In this document: positions 7,648 through 13,901 of the stretch, one piece after another
How positions within the stretch are numbered: position 1 is the first letter of the stretch
Layout of the letters: every line of letters begins with the position of its first letter
Source: Chloroflexota bacterium
GTDB taxonomy: Bacteria; Chloroflexota; Dehalococcoidia; GIF9; UBA5629
NCBI GenBank assembly: GCA_026389655.1
Contig: JAPLHL010000505.1
Location: forward strand, 1 to 18,603
Direction of reading: 5' to 3'
DNA: 18,603 bases
Made by a program: the position numbers and the translations under genes
The notes under the pieces: model-generated
What the model was told of the DNA's origin: nothing
Database searches by the model: none
The model's input: only the letters and a program-made list of their open reading frames with translations

Positions 7648-7968
7648 TCACTCCAGGTCTTGCTTATCGAATCCTGTGAAAAAACAGCTACGGTTACCTG
7701 TGTGACAGGTGGGGCCGGCGGGTTCAGCCTTGACCAGCAGAGTATCGCTGTCGCAGTCTTTGGTGATTGATTTTACTCTGAGCACGTTGCCGGATGTCTC
7801 GCCCTTGTGCCAGAGCTCCTTCCTGCTGCGGCTATAAAATACCATCTCTCCCCTTTTAAGGGTGAGCCGCAGTGATTCCTTGTTTGCATATCCCAGCATC
7901 AGTACGGTACCGTCTGCAACGTCCTGGACTATAACTGGAATAAGGCCTTTATCATCGAATTTCAACAT
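7648..7968 (-). CDS. hisI: Phosphoribosyl-AMP cyclohydrolase
   Basis: 106 residues, the length of stand-alone cyclohydrolases without a fused HisE pyrophosphohydrolase. The diagnostic motifs are all present: [16 protein letters not shown] at 46-61, DCDSD at 71-75 (Mg2+ binding), and [13 protein letters not shown] at 85-97. Cys72, Cys88 and Cys95 are the expected zinc ligands. It opens the ring of PR-AMP in the third step of histidine biosynthesis in the cytoplasm. AAGGAG lies 7 bases before the ATG. It is the last gene of a - strand group after hisA with a 43-base gap. HisE must be encoded elsewhere. Confidence 0.96.
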   Translation of the reverse strand: MLKFDDKGLIPVIVQDVADGTVLMLGYANKESLRLTLKRGEMVFYSRSRKELWHKGETSGNVLRVKSITKDCDSDTLLVKAEPAGPTCHTGNRSCFFTGFDKQDLE

Positions 7969-8011
7969 AGTTTGCTCCTTCTAGAATGAAAATGGCGGGA
8001 GATAGATTTGA

Positions 8012-8722
8012 CTAGGAGATGGCCAGGGCCTCAGCGAGGTCTATATCGCCGGTATACAGGGCTTTTCCTATAATGGCCCCTTCAACCCCAAGCGCCGCCA
8101 GCTTCCTGATATGCTCCGTCGCAGAGATCCCTCCTGAAGCAACGACCGGTATTTTCAGGCTTTTCACCAGTTCGGCGGTAGTTTCGTAGTTCGGCTCGGT
8201 CAGTGTGCCGTCACGCTTGACATCCGTATAGATAATGCGTTTAGCGCCTATTGCCGCCATCATAAGGCTCAGTTCGAGCACCGTCATAGTGGAAATCTTT
8301 AGCCAGCCGTGTGTGGTTACGTAGGAGTCACGTGCATCGATCCCAACCACGATAGCATCGCCGAACCTCTTGATAATCCGCCTGGTCAATTCGGTCTGCT
8401 CCACGGCAACCGTTCCCAGTATGACACGTTTTACACCCAGTTTAATCAACTGCTCGACTATCTCTTCCCGGCGGATGCCTCCGCCAAGTTCCACATTCAG
8501 CTGCGTATTTTTCACGATGTTCAGGATGGCGTCGCTGTTGCGCACTTCACCGGCAGCAGCGCCGTCAAGGTCTACCAGGTGCAGCCACCGCGCCCCCTTC
8601 TCCTGCCATTTAAGGGCCGTGGCTACGGGATCGTTTGAAAACACCGTCTCTTTACTATAGTCCCCCTGGTACAGACGGACGCACTTGCCGTTTTTCAAAT
8701 CGATCGCTGGTATGATTTCCAT
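8012..8722 (-). CDS. hisA: Phosphoribosyl-ProFAR isomerase
   Basis: 236-residue TIM barrel. The two catalytic aspartates are in place: D8 in IPAIDLKNGKCVRL and D129 in VGIDARD. The phosphate-binding loops are also recognisable (ELGGGIR at 78-84, VVASGGIS at 193-200), as is TDVKRDGTL at 166-174. It catalyses the Amadori rearrangement of ProFAR to PRFAR, the fourth step of histidine biosynthesis. The TDVKRDGTLTEPN form is that of HisA rather than HisF; whether it also has PriA-type TrpF activity cannot be decided. The ribosome site is weak (AAAGGG about 6 bases upstream). The start lies only three bases after the stop of the upstream CoA-transferase gene, so translational coupling is likely. 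Confidence 0.96.
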   Translation of the reverse strand: MEIIPAIDLKNGKCVRLYQGDYSKETVFSNDPVATALKWQEKGARWLHLVDLDGAAAGEVRNSDAILNIVKNTQLNVELGGGIRREEIVEQLIKLGVKRVILGTVAVEQTELTRRIIKRFGDAIVVGIDARDSYVTTHGWLKISTMTVLELSLMMAAIGAKRIIYTDVKRDGTLTEPNYETTAELVKSLKIPVVASGGISATEHIRKLAALGVEGAIIGKALYTGDIDLAEALAIS

Positions 8723-8725
8723 TTT

Positions 8726-9898
8726 TTAACCCTTTAAGATTACCCCCTTACCTGCAAATGAGTCAATTTCGATTTCAGTATACCCTTCTTCCAGCAAGAT
8801 TTCCCGTGTGTGTTCTCCAAGCTGCGGCGCTCTCACATTCTTTGTGGGGCCGATGTCCGAAGCCCTGGCCGGTATATGTGCCAGTTTGACTGTGCCCAGG
8901 CCGGGGTATTCCATGTCGAAAAATATCTGCCGGGCCTGGACCTGCGGATTCTCCATGATCTCCGGGACTTCCGCCACCGGGGCGCAGGGAACGCCCACAG
9001 CCTCCAGTTTACGGAGTATCTCATCACCGGGCATATTCTTCAAGATTGCTGCCAGTGTTTCCACCAGTTGGTTGCGGTTGAGAAGCCTGCTTTCCGCGCT
9101 GGAGTAGAGAGGGTCGTCGGCCATTTTGTCGAGTCCCAGCGCACTGCAAAAGGCACGCCAGAATTTATCATTTGTGACACCGACAAAAACGTACCTGTCC
9201 GCCGATTGGAAGCACTGGTATGGTGTAAAGGCGGGACTGGCTGAACCCATCTTGGGCATTACAAACCCCGTAAGGGCGTACCCTGCAAGGAAGGGGGCCA
9301 TTAAGTAAATGGCGGTATCGAAGAAAGAAGCGTCTATCAACTGGCCGCGATCCGTTTTCTCACGTGCCATGACTGCCAGCAGCACATTATAGGCTGCCAG
9401 GAAAGCTGTGGGGAGGCCGACTATATTCTGAGCGGACCTTATCGGCGGCCTGCCCGGTTCGCCGGTAACAGCCATGAGGCCGGACATCGCATGTATCACG
9501 GGATCGTAGGCTGGTTTCTGGCTATATGGGCCGGTCTGGCCGAATCCCGATACCGAACAATAAATAATCCGGGGATTGATCTGGCTCAGCTCACGGTAAC
9601 CGATGCCAAGGCTATCCGCTACACCGGGCGTGAAGCTTTCCACGACTATATCAGCGGTTGATGCCAGCCTGTATGCGATATTCTTTCCTTCGGCGGATTG
9701 CAGATTAAGGGCCAGGCTGCGCTTGTTACGGTTGATATTGTAGAAGGTAATAGCAGTGGCGCCGCGGCGAAAAGGTTCACCCTGTAGAGGTTCTATTTTG
9801 ATCACGCCGGCCCCCGCTTCCGCCAGCATAAGTGCACAGACAGGTCCGTCCCCATTTTGGCTGAAATCCAAAACTTTTAGCCCTTTAAGTGGAAGCAT
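8726..9898 (-). CDS. Family III CoA-transferase (CaiB/BaiF type)
   Basis: 390 residues, usual length. N-terminal LKGLKVLDFSQ and GADVIKIEP-like AGVIKIEP, NRNKRSLALNL, VVESFTPGVADSLGIGY, the SVSGFGQTGPY motif and YDPVIHAMSGLMAVTGEP are characteristic. Catalytic Asp189 lies in GQLIDASFFDTA, matching Asp169 of formyl-CoA transferase, which forms the acyl anhydride intermediate. It moves CoA between carboxylic acids; the substrate pair cannot be assigned. AGGAG lies 6 bases before the ATG and a -35/-10 pair lies just upstream. It is the first gene of the caiB-like/hisA/hisI group, an unusual pairing of an organic-acid enzyme with histidine genes. It diverges from dnaN. Confidence 0.93.
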   Translation of the reverse strand: MLPLKGLKVLDFSQNGDGPVCALMLAEAGAGVIKIEPLQGEPFRRGATAITFYNINRNKRSLALNLQSAEGKNIAYRLASTADIVVESFTPGVADSLGIGYRELSQINPRIIYCSVSGFGQTGPYSQKPAYDPVIHAMSGLMAVTGEPGRPPIRSAQNIVGLPTAFLAAYNVLLAVMAREKTDRGQLIDASFFDTAIYLMAPFLAGYALTGFVMPKMGSASPAFTPYQCFQSADRYVFVGVTNDKFWRAFCSALGLDKMADDPLYSSAESRLLNRNQLVETLAAILKNMPGDEILRKLEAVGVPCAPVAEVPEIMENPQVQARQIFFDMEYPGLGTVKLAHIPARASDIGPTKNVRAPQLGEHTREILLEEGYTEIEIDSFAGKGVILKG

Positions 9899-9926
9899 GG
9901 GAACTCCTAATTTGAAAAGTACACTA

Positions 9927-9955
9927 TTTATACCACTATATATCGTAGTTTACAA
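9927..9955 (-). promoter_or_regulatory. Promoter of the CoA-transferase/hisA/hisI operon
   Basis: On the minus strand TTGTAA (9955-9950) and TATAAA (9932-9927) are 17 bases apart. They lie 28 bases before the ATG at 9898 with an AGGAG between. Confidence 0.55.
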
Positions 9956-9979
9956 TGGCAAAAACACATTTTATGGTAA

Positions 9980-10008
9980 TTGACTTACAAAAACTGCAAC
10001 TGTATACT
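9980..10008 (+). promoter_or_regulatory. Promoter of dnaN
   Basis: TTGACT (9980-9985) and TATACT (10003-10008) each match five of six consensus bases and are separated by exactly 17 bases. The ATG of dnaN is 29 bases downstream, with GGGGG between as ribosome site. The two divergent -35 boxes are 24 bases apart. Confidence 0.75.
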
Positions 10009-10037
10009 TTGGGCACTATTTAATTTGGGGGTATTCT

Positions 10038-11165
10038 ATGAAGCTGTCGTGTCTGCAAGAGAATCTTAACAAAGGCCTGGGTATTATCGGCAGAGCTGTT
10101 GCTACAAGAACCACCCTACCTATCACTCAAAATGTTTTGATATCTACCGACCAGTCGCAACTGAAATTAGCCGCGACCAACCTGGAGATAGCTATTTGCA
10201 GTTGGATTGGCGCCAAGATAGAGAGCGAGGGGTCGATTACGATTCCTGCGAGGGTATTTACCGAATTTATCAGTTCACTTCCCAGCGATGTTATCAGCTT
10301 AAACCTCAAGCACCACACGCTGGAGATAAAATGCGGCCGTTATGAAGCCAGGATAAATGGCCTGGACGCGGCCGATTTCCCGCCGATACCCCAGGTGGGC
10401 GACGGCTTCAGCACCAAGGTGCTGGCAGAGGAACTGAAGCATGCTATCACCCAGGTGGCTTTTGCAGCTGCTACCGAGGAGTCCCGCCCCGTGCTGACCG
10501 GCGTACAGACTGAGTTTGAGGGCGGCAAAATGACGATGGCAGCGGCGGATGGCTTCAGGCTGGCAGTGCACCGCAACAACCTGATAGAACCCGTAAAAGA
10601 GAAGGTCTCCATGATCATTCCCGCCAAGGCCTATCACGAGTTGAACCGCCTGATGACTGAACCAGACCAGGAAGTCGAGATCACACTGAATTCCCAGAAG
10701 AGCCAGGTGCTATTCAAGCTCAAGAACATCGAAATGGTCTCGCAGTTGATACAGGGCACATTCCCGAATTATTCTCAATTGATACCTCAGACATATGGCA
10801 CAAAGGCCCGCATAGACGTGGCCGAATTCCAGAGGGCCATCAGGATGGCCTCTATCTTCGCACGTGATGGGAGCGGCATAGCGCGTGTCATCATCACGCC
10901 GGGAGCAACCGCTGAGACAGGAAAAGTGACCATTTCAGCCCGCGCGGACGAGATAGGCGATAACGTAGGCGAGATCGACGCTCTCGTAGACGGGGAAGCG
11001 GCGAAGATTGCCTTCAATGCGCGCTACCTGGCGGATGTTCTTTCGGTGATCAAGCAGGCGCAGGTATCATTAGAAGTTACCACTCCATCCAACCCAGGTG
11101 TTATCAGACCAGTCGGCGTTGACAACTACGACCACGTAGTCATGCCGATGTTCGTGCAGTGGTAA
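10038..11165 (+). CDS. dnaN: DNA polymerase III beta subunit (sliding clamp)
   Basis: 375 residues with the three repeated clamp domains. MKLSCLQENLNKGLGIIGRAV is the typical start. LPITQNVLIST and ITIPARVFTEFISSLP lie in domain 1, SRPVLTGVQTEF and AAADGFRLAV in domain 2, and VDNYDHVVMPMFVQW closes domain 3, the conserved MPM end. The dimeric ring holds polymerase on DNA and docks many repair proteins. The gene stands alone here. Upstream is a divergent CoA-transferase and downstream a convergent rsbW-like gene, with no dnaA, recF or DnaA-box cluster in the 139 bases before it, so I see no replication origin. GGGGG lies 6-7 bases before the ATG. Confidence 0.96.
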   Translation: MKLSCLQENLNKGLGIIGRAVATRTTLPITQNVLISTDQSQLKLAATNLEIAICSWIGAKIESEGSITIPARVFTEFISSLPSDVISLNLKHHTLEIKCGRYEARINGLDAADFPPIPQVGDGFSTKVLAEELKHAITQVAFAAATEESRPVLTGVQTEFEGGKMTMAAADGFRLAVHRNNLIEPVKEKVSMIIPAKAYHELNRLMTEPDQEVEITLNSQKSQVLFKLKNIEMVSQLIQGTFPNYSQLIPQTYGTKARIDVAEFQRAIRMASIFARDGSGIARVIITPGATAETGKVTISARADEIGDNVGEIDALVDGEAAKIAFNARYLADVLSVIKQAQVSLEVTTPSNPGVIRPVGVDNYDHVVMPMFVQW

Positions 11166-11237
11166 TAAATTCTAAAGGTACTGCAATTCGAATTTTAATT
11201 TTTTCGGGAGCTGCAACTACCTGAACATCAAGAGCAT

Positions 11238-11588
11238 TTAAGGCTTGTTTTTTCCCGTTAGCATTTTCTTCATGACCAGCGTATTCCCTGTATCTTCCTT
11301 GAAATTGTAAGTGACTTCGTCCATATATTTTTTCATTAAATGTATGCCCAGCCCCCCGATCCTGCGTTTCTCCAGGCTTGCGTCCAGGTTGGGCGGGGAA
11401 ACAGAACCAGGGTCGAAAGGCTTGCCGTGATCGTTGATAACTACGACAAGATCATGGTCTTTCATCTCGCAGGTTAACGTGATCGGTCCACCCTTCCCTG
11501 AGTAAGCGTATTTCATAACGTTGGTGCAGGCCTCACCCACAGCCGTCTGTACCCCGTGTTCTTCCTTGCTTATCCCCATCTGCTCCAT
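11238..11588 (-). CDS. RsbW-like anti-sigma factor / serine kinase (GHKL ATPase), start unclear
   Basis: From ATG 11588 this gives 116 residues with the GHKL elements of RsbW/SpoIIAB: N box AVGEACTNVMKYAY (E19, N23), G1 NDHGKPFD (D53, G55), G2 IGGLGIHLMKKYMDEV (77-92) and the final GNTLVMKK strand. Such kinases bind ATP, phosphorylate a STAS antagonist on serine and sequester a sigma factor or another partner. Homology continues in frame upstream of this ATG (LTIEAKLQNLSVIADFISAA) as far as codon 11672-11670. No ATG, GTG or TTG exists there, and a TGA (11675-11673) abuts it. A GGAGG and an ATG (11676-11674) precede it one base out of frame. So the natural N-terminus seems displaced by a one-base shift. 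Part of the phosphatase-STAS-kinase cassette. Confidence 0.85.
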   Translation of the reverse strand: MEQMGISKEEHGVQTAVGEACTNVMKYAYSGKGGPITLTCEMKDHDLVVVINDHGKPFDPGSVSPPNLDASLEKRRIGGLGIHLMKKYMDEVTYNFKEDTGNTLVMKKMLTGKNKP

Positions 11589-11676
11589 CGCCGCGGAAAT
11601 GAAATCAGCAATTACCGACAGGTTTTGCAGTTTGGCTTCTATTGTTAATTTGAAAGGACCGTTAACTGTCTCTCAT
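11589..11676 (-). other. Out-of-frame natural N-terminus of the RsbW-like gene
   Basis: On the minus strand 11672-11589 translate without stops into ETVNGPFKLTIEAK... followed by LQNLSVIADFISAA, the expected first strand and helix of an RsbW protein, leading in frame into ATG 11588. An ATG at 11676-11674 directly follows GGAGG but reads into a stop after four codons. Deleting one base between it and GAG (11672-11670) would give METVNGPFKLTIEA as a normal start. It may be a sequencing error, an inactivating mutation or recoding. Confidence 0.6.
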
Positions 11677-11732
11677 CCTCCATATGGTCTCTGGAAATCC
11701 CGAATTGAAATCAGTGCCTGGAGGCAGCAGCG

Positions 11733-12065
11733 TTAAAAGCCTTGTATAGCCTCGTCATCCGTATCGAAAATTTTAAAAAGCTGGCTGAACCCGGACATAT
11801 CGAAGACTTCCCTTATGCAGGGCTTCATTTGCGACATCTTGATATCGCCCTCCTGCTTCCTGACCTTTTTCAGGGCTGATAAAAATACCCGTAGTCCCGA
11901 ACTGCTGATATAGTCCAGGCTGGCGAAGTCGATCACTAAACGTAACTGCCCGGCATTGAGAAGGGATTCCAGTGCCTTCTCCATCTCTGTCGCATATAAT
12001 GCATCCAGCCTGCCGGATATGGACAGAACGTTGATATCACCCAGTTTTTTTCCTACGATCTCCAT
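11733..12065 (-). CDS. STAS-domain anti-anti-sigma factor (RsbV/SpoIIAA type)
   Basis: 110 residues, one STAS domain. The first strand GDINVLSISGRLDA, then VIDFASLDYISSSGLRVFLSALKKVRK, places the phosphorylated serine at Ser56, directly before the conserved Gly57 as in SpoIIAA. Unphosphorylated protein binds the RsbW kinase and frees its client; phosphorylation by RsbW breaks this and a SpoIIE/PP2C phosphatase reverses it. GGGAG lies about 6 bases before the ATG. The RsbW-like gene is downstream on the same strand (61 bases to its out-of-frame N-terminus) and the SpoIIE-type phosphatase upstream (202 bases), so all three partner-switch components are together. No sigma factor gene is adjacent. 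Confidence 0.93.
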   Translation of the reverse strand: MEIVGKKLGDINVLSISGRLDALYATEMEKALESLLNAGQLRLVIDFASLDYISSSGLRVFLSALKKVRKQEGDIKMSQMKPCIREVFDMSGFSQLFKIFDTDDEAIQGF

Positions 12066-12089
12066 CGTACACTCCCGCGGTAATTAATT

Positions 12090-12143
12090 ACTGGTAAAGG
12101 GCCGCTTACTCAATATAAATTGCACAACAACATTTCTACCAGT
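12090..12143. repeat. Inverted repeat in the STAS gene leader
   Basis: ACTGGTA (12090-12096) and TACCAGT (12137-12143) are perfect 7-base inverted copies 40 bases apart, between the candidate promoter and the STAS start. They could be a split operator or an RNA hairpin; chance is also possible. Confidence 0.4.
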
Positions 12144-12166
12144 TACATTGATGCCAAGTGTCCCGC

Positions 12167-12175
12167 AGTATAGCA
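12167..12175 (-). promoter_or_regulatory. Extended -10 promoter candidate for the STAS-RsbW genes
   Basis: On the minus strand TG-C-TATACT (12175-12167) is an extended -10 element with five of six core matches. It lies about 100 bases before the STAS ATG; no good -35 is present. It would give the STAS and RsbW genes a promoter of their own, separate from the phosphatase gene. Confidence 0.35.
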
Positions 12176-12267
12176 CACGCCGCCGCCGGCAGTCCTTATT
12201 TTAAGAGGGGAAATCAATACACTGCGGCCGGTTGGATACAGATATTTATACAATCAGCTGGTGCGCA

Positions 12268-13644
12268 TTAGTTTGCCATCGAAGTAGCCTTTAGCACGAC
12301 CATGGTGAAATCGTCGAACTGGGGCTGCTCCTGGGCAAAGGCAAACACAGTGTCTTTCACTTTGGCAATTATTTCTTCTGCCGGAAGGTCTAAGTTCTCA
12401 CGTACCGTTTCTATCAACCTTTTATCTCCGAACTGTTCTCCGGCGTTATTAATAGCTTCAGTAATGCCATCCGTATAAAATACGATCGTATCATTACTAT
12501 CCAGTTTGAGCTCCTTCTGTTCCAATGAGTAGTCGTCCACGACGCCCATAGCTATACCTTTGGCCTTCAACAGGATGACTCCATCCTGGCCGTTGTGAAC
12601 TACAAAGGGAGGATTGTGCCCCGCGTTAACATATTGCAGTAGCATTTTTTGCGGATCAAGCACTGTATAAAAAAGCGTTACAAACATGCCCCCCATCTTT
12701 GTTTCCTGTGAAATCAGGTGATTTGCTTTCTGCATGGCCTGGGATGCTGTGAGATTAGCGGCAACATTTGCCCTGACCAGTGTACGGGACAGCGCCATAA
12801 ATAAGGCTGCCGGCACACCCTTTCCCGATACGTCGGCGATAACTATTCCCCACTTGTTTTCCTGCACCGGGATAAAATCGTAGAAATCCCCTCCGACCTG
12901 CCGGCAAGGCAGGTTCAAAGCAGCCAAATCGAAGCCTTCTATTTGCGGCGCGAATTCGGGCAGGAGGCTTTGCTGAATGCCTTTGGCTGTCTCCATCTCG
13001 TATTCTGTCTGCTCCAGCTTGCGCCGCAGTGATTCCTTTTCTTTAGCCGTATTTCTCTCGACGATCAGATTGTGTATGATAAAAGCAAAGACCGCTATGC
13101 CGGTTGCATTTGCGGCGATCATGGGCAGGATAACCTCCTGGACCACGGACACTGCCTGCTCGTAGGGTCTGGCTATCAATACCGTTAACCCCATATGCAA
13201 TGACTCCATAAATATGGCAAGGAGTATGGCCTGCCAGATTGTCACGAACTTTCCTTTTCTTATCCAGTAAATGGTGCCGCCCAGCAAGCCGGCAATAACA
13301 GTGGCAATAGAGCAGGGGACATTAACAAACCCGCCCATGAAGTAACGGTGTACGCCGCCTATTAATCCTGCTCCCAGCCCGATCACTGGTCCGCCTACCA
13401 GCCCGGCCACCATCGGGCCCAGGTCCCTGATATTTGCAATGGCCCCGGAGGGAAGCTGCAACCCGCCGTATGTACCGAATATGGACAGGGCGCCGAAAAG
13501 TACAATCATGATGGCCTGGTTCTTCCAGGTTAATTTTTTATCTAGTATCTCCAGGAAGAACGTGGTGCGGGTCACAATATAGGCGAAGAAAACGACCACG
13601 CCGGCCGTTTTAACCAGGTCTATCAATAAATTGAGTATCGACAT
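12268..13644 (-). CDS. LytS-type membrane sensor fused to SpoIIE/PP2C serine phosphatase
   Basis: 458 residues from ATG 13644. Residues 1-195 form a multi-helix membrane domain of the 5TM-5TMR_LYT type (LytS/YhcK), with the signature region IRDLGPMVAGLVGGPVIG and GLIGGVHRYFMGG at about 72-105. A charged helix, likely coiled coil (about 198-225), links to a SpoIIE phosphatase domain with metal ligands D253 and D256 (GGDFYDF), D271 (ADVSGKG), D392 (YTDGITEA) and D444/D445 (FDDFTMV). The predicted role is sensing a ligand or membrane state and dephosphorylating the STAS protein encoded next on the strand. I chose ATG 13644 with GAGG 5 bases upstream. The longer frame starts at TTG 13740, which is the first half of a TTGACA promoter box. 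It diverges from the NCS2 permease gene. Confidence 0.93.
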   Translation of the reverse strand: MSILNLLIDLVKTAGVVVFFAYIVTRTTFFLEILDKKLTWKNQAIMIVLFGALSIFGTYGGLQLPSGAIANIRDLGPMVAGLVGGPVIGLGAGLIGGVHRYFMGGFVNVPCSIATVIAGLLGGTIYWIRKGKFVTIWQAILLAIFMESLHMGLTVLIARPYEQAVSVVQEVILPMIAANATGIAVFAFIIHNLIVERNTAKEKESLRRKLEQTEYEMETAKGIQQSLLPEFAPQIEGFDLAALNLPCRQVGGDFYDFIPVQENKWGIVIADVSGKGVPAALFMALSRTLVRANVAANLTASQAMQKANHLISQETKMGGMFVTLFYTVLDPQKMLLQYVNAGHNPPFVVHNGQDGVILLKAKGIAMGVVDDYSLEQKELKLDSNDTIVFYTDGITEAINNAGEQFGDKRLIETVRENLDLPAEEIIAKVKDTVFAFAQEQPQFDDFTMVVLKATSMAN

Positions 13645-13711
13645 ATCTGCCTCAACCTGTCGTGCGGGGGAAGTCCATTCGTTTGTATCAGCATAATCAT
13701 GTAACCCATCA

Positions 13712-13740
13712 AAAATAGAATTAAATCCGCATATTGTCAA
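13712..13740 (-). promoter_or_regulatory. Promoter of the sensor-phosphatase gene
   Basis: On the minus strand a perfect TTGACA (13740-13735) is followed after 17 bases by TATTTT (13717-13712, four of six). It lies about 68 bases before the ATG at 13644 and overlaps the longest possible reading frame, which argues for the shorter protein. Confidence 0.55.
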
Positions 13741-13827
13741 GGTAAAATAAGCTGCCGGTTTAAAAGCCTCGTCTCAAACTTACTTGCGTGAATTCATGAA
13801 GGAAATAATTGTTAATAGAGGGTATTG

Positions 13828-13858
13828 TTGACAACGGCAATGTGTCGTACACTATACA
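13828..13858 (+). promoter_or_regulatory. Promoter candidate for the NCS2 permease
   Basis: A perfect TTGACA (13828-13833) is followed by TATACA (13853-13858) at 19 bases. An overlapping pair, TTGTTG (13825-13830) and TACACT (13848-13853), has 17-base spacing. The -35 lies in the small palindrome GTTGACAAC. The start codon is 43 bases downstream. Confidence 0.4.
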
Positions 13859-13901
13859 TGGTTTGCCAGGGCCTAATAAATCAGATACGTGAAATAAAGC
13901 G

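Noticed and set aside
9899..10037. Replication origin next to dnaN
   Set aside because: No DnaA-box cluster, no dnaA or recF neighbour and no AT-rich repeat array; only a pair of divergent promoters is seen.
11166..11237. Terminator between convergent dnaN and the RsbW-like gene (AATTCGAATT followed by T-rich sequence)
   Set aside because: The palindrome has no loop and is AT-rich. A longer imperfect stem (AGGTA/TACCT) has a large loop and no T run after it.
13645..13740. Upstream TTG start (13740) extending the sensor-phosphatase by 32 residues
   Set aside because: The TTG is the start of a perfect TTGACA with a -10 box 17 bases away, and ATG 13644 has its own GAGG and gives the usual LytS-type N-terminus.
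13741..13901. Purine riboswitch before the NCS2 permease
   Set aside because: I could not find the conserved purine-riboswitch core or its paired elements in this region.
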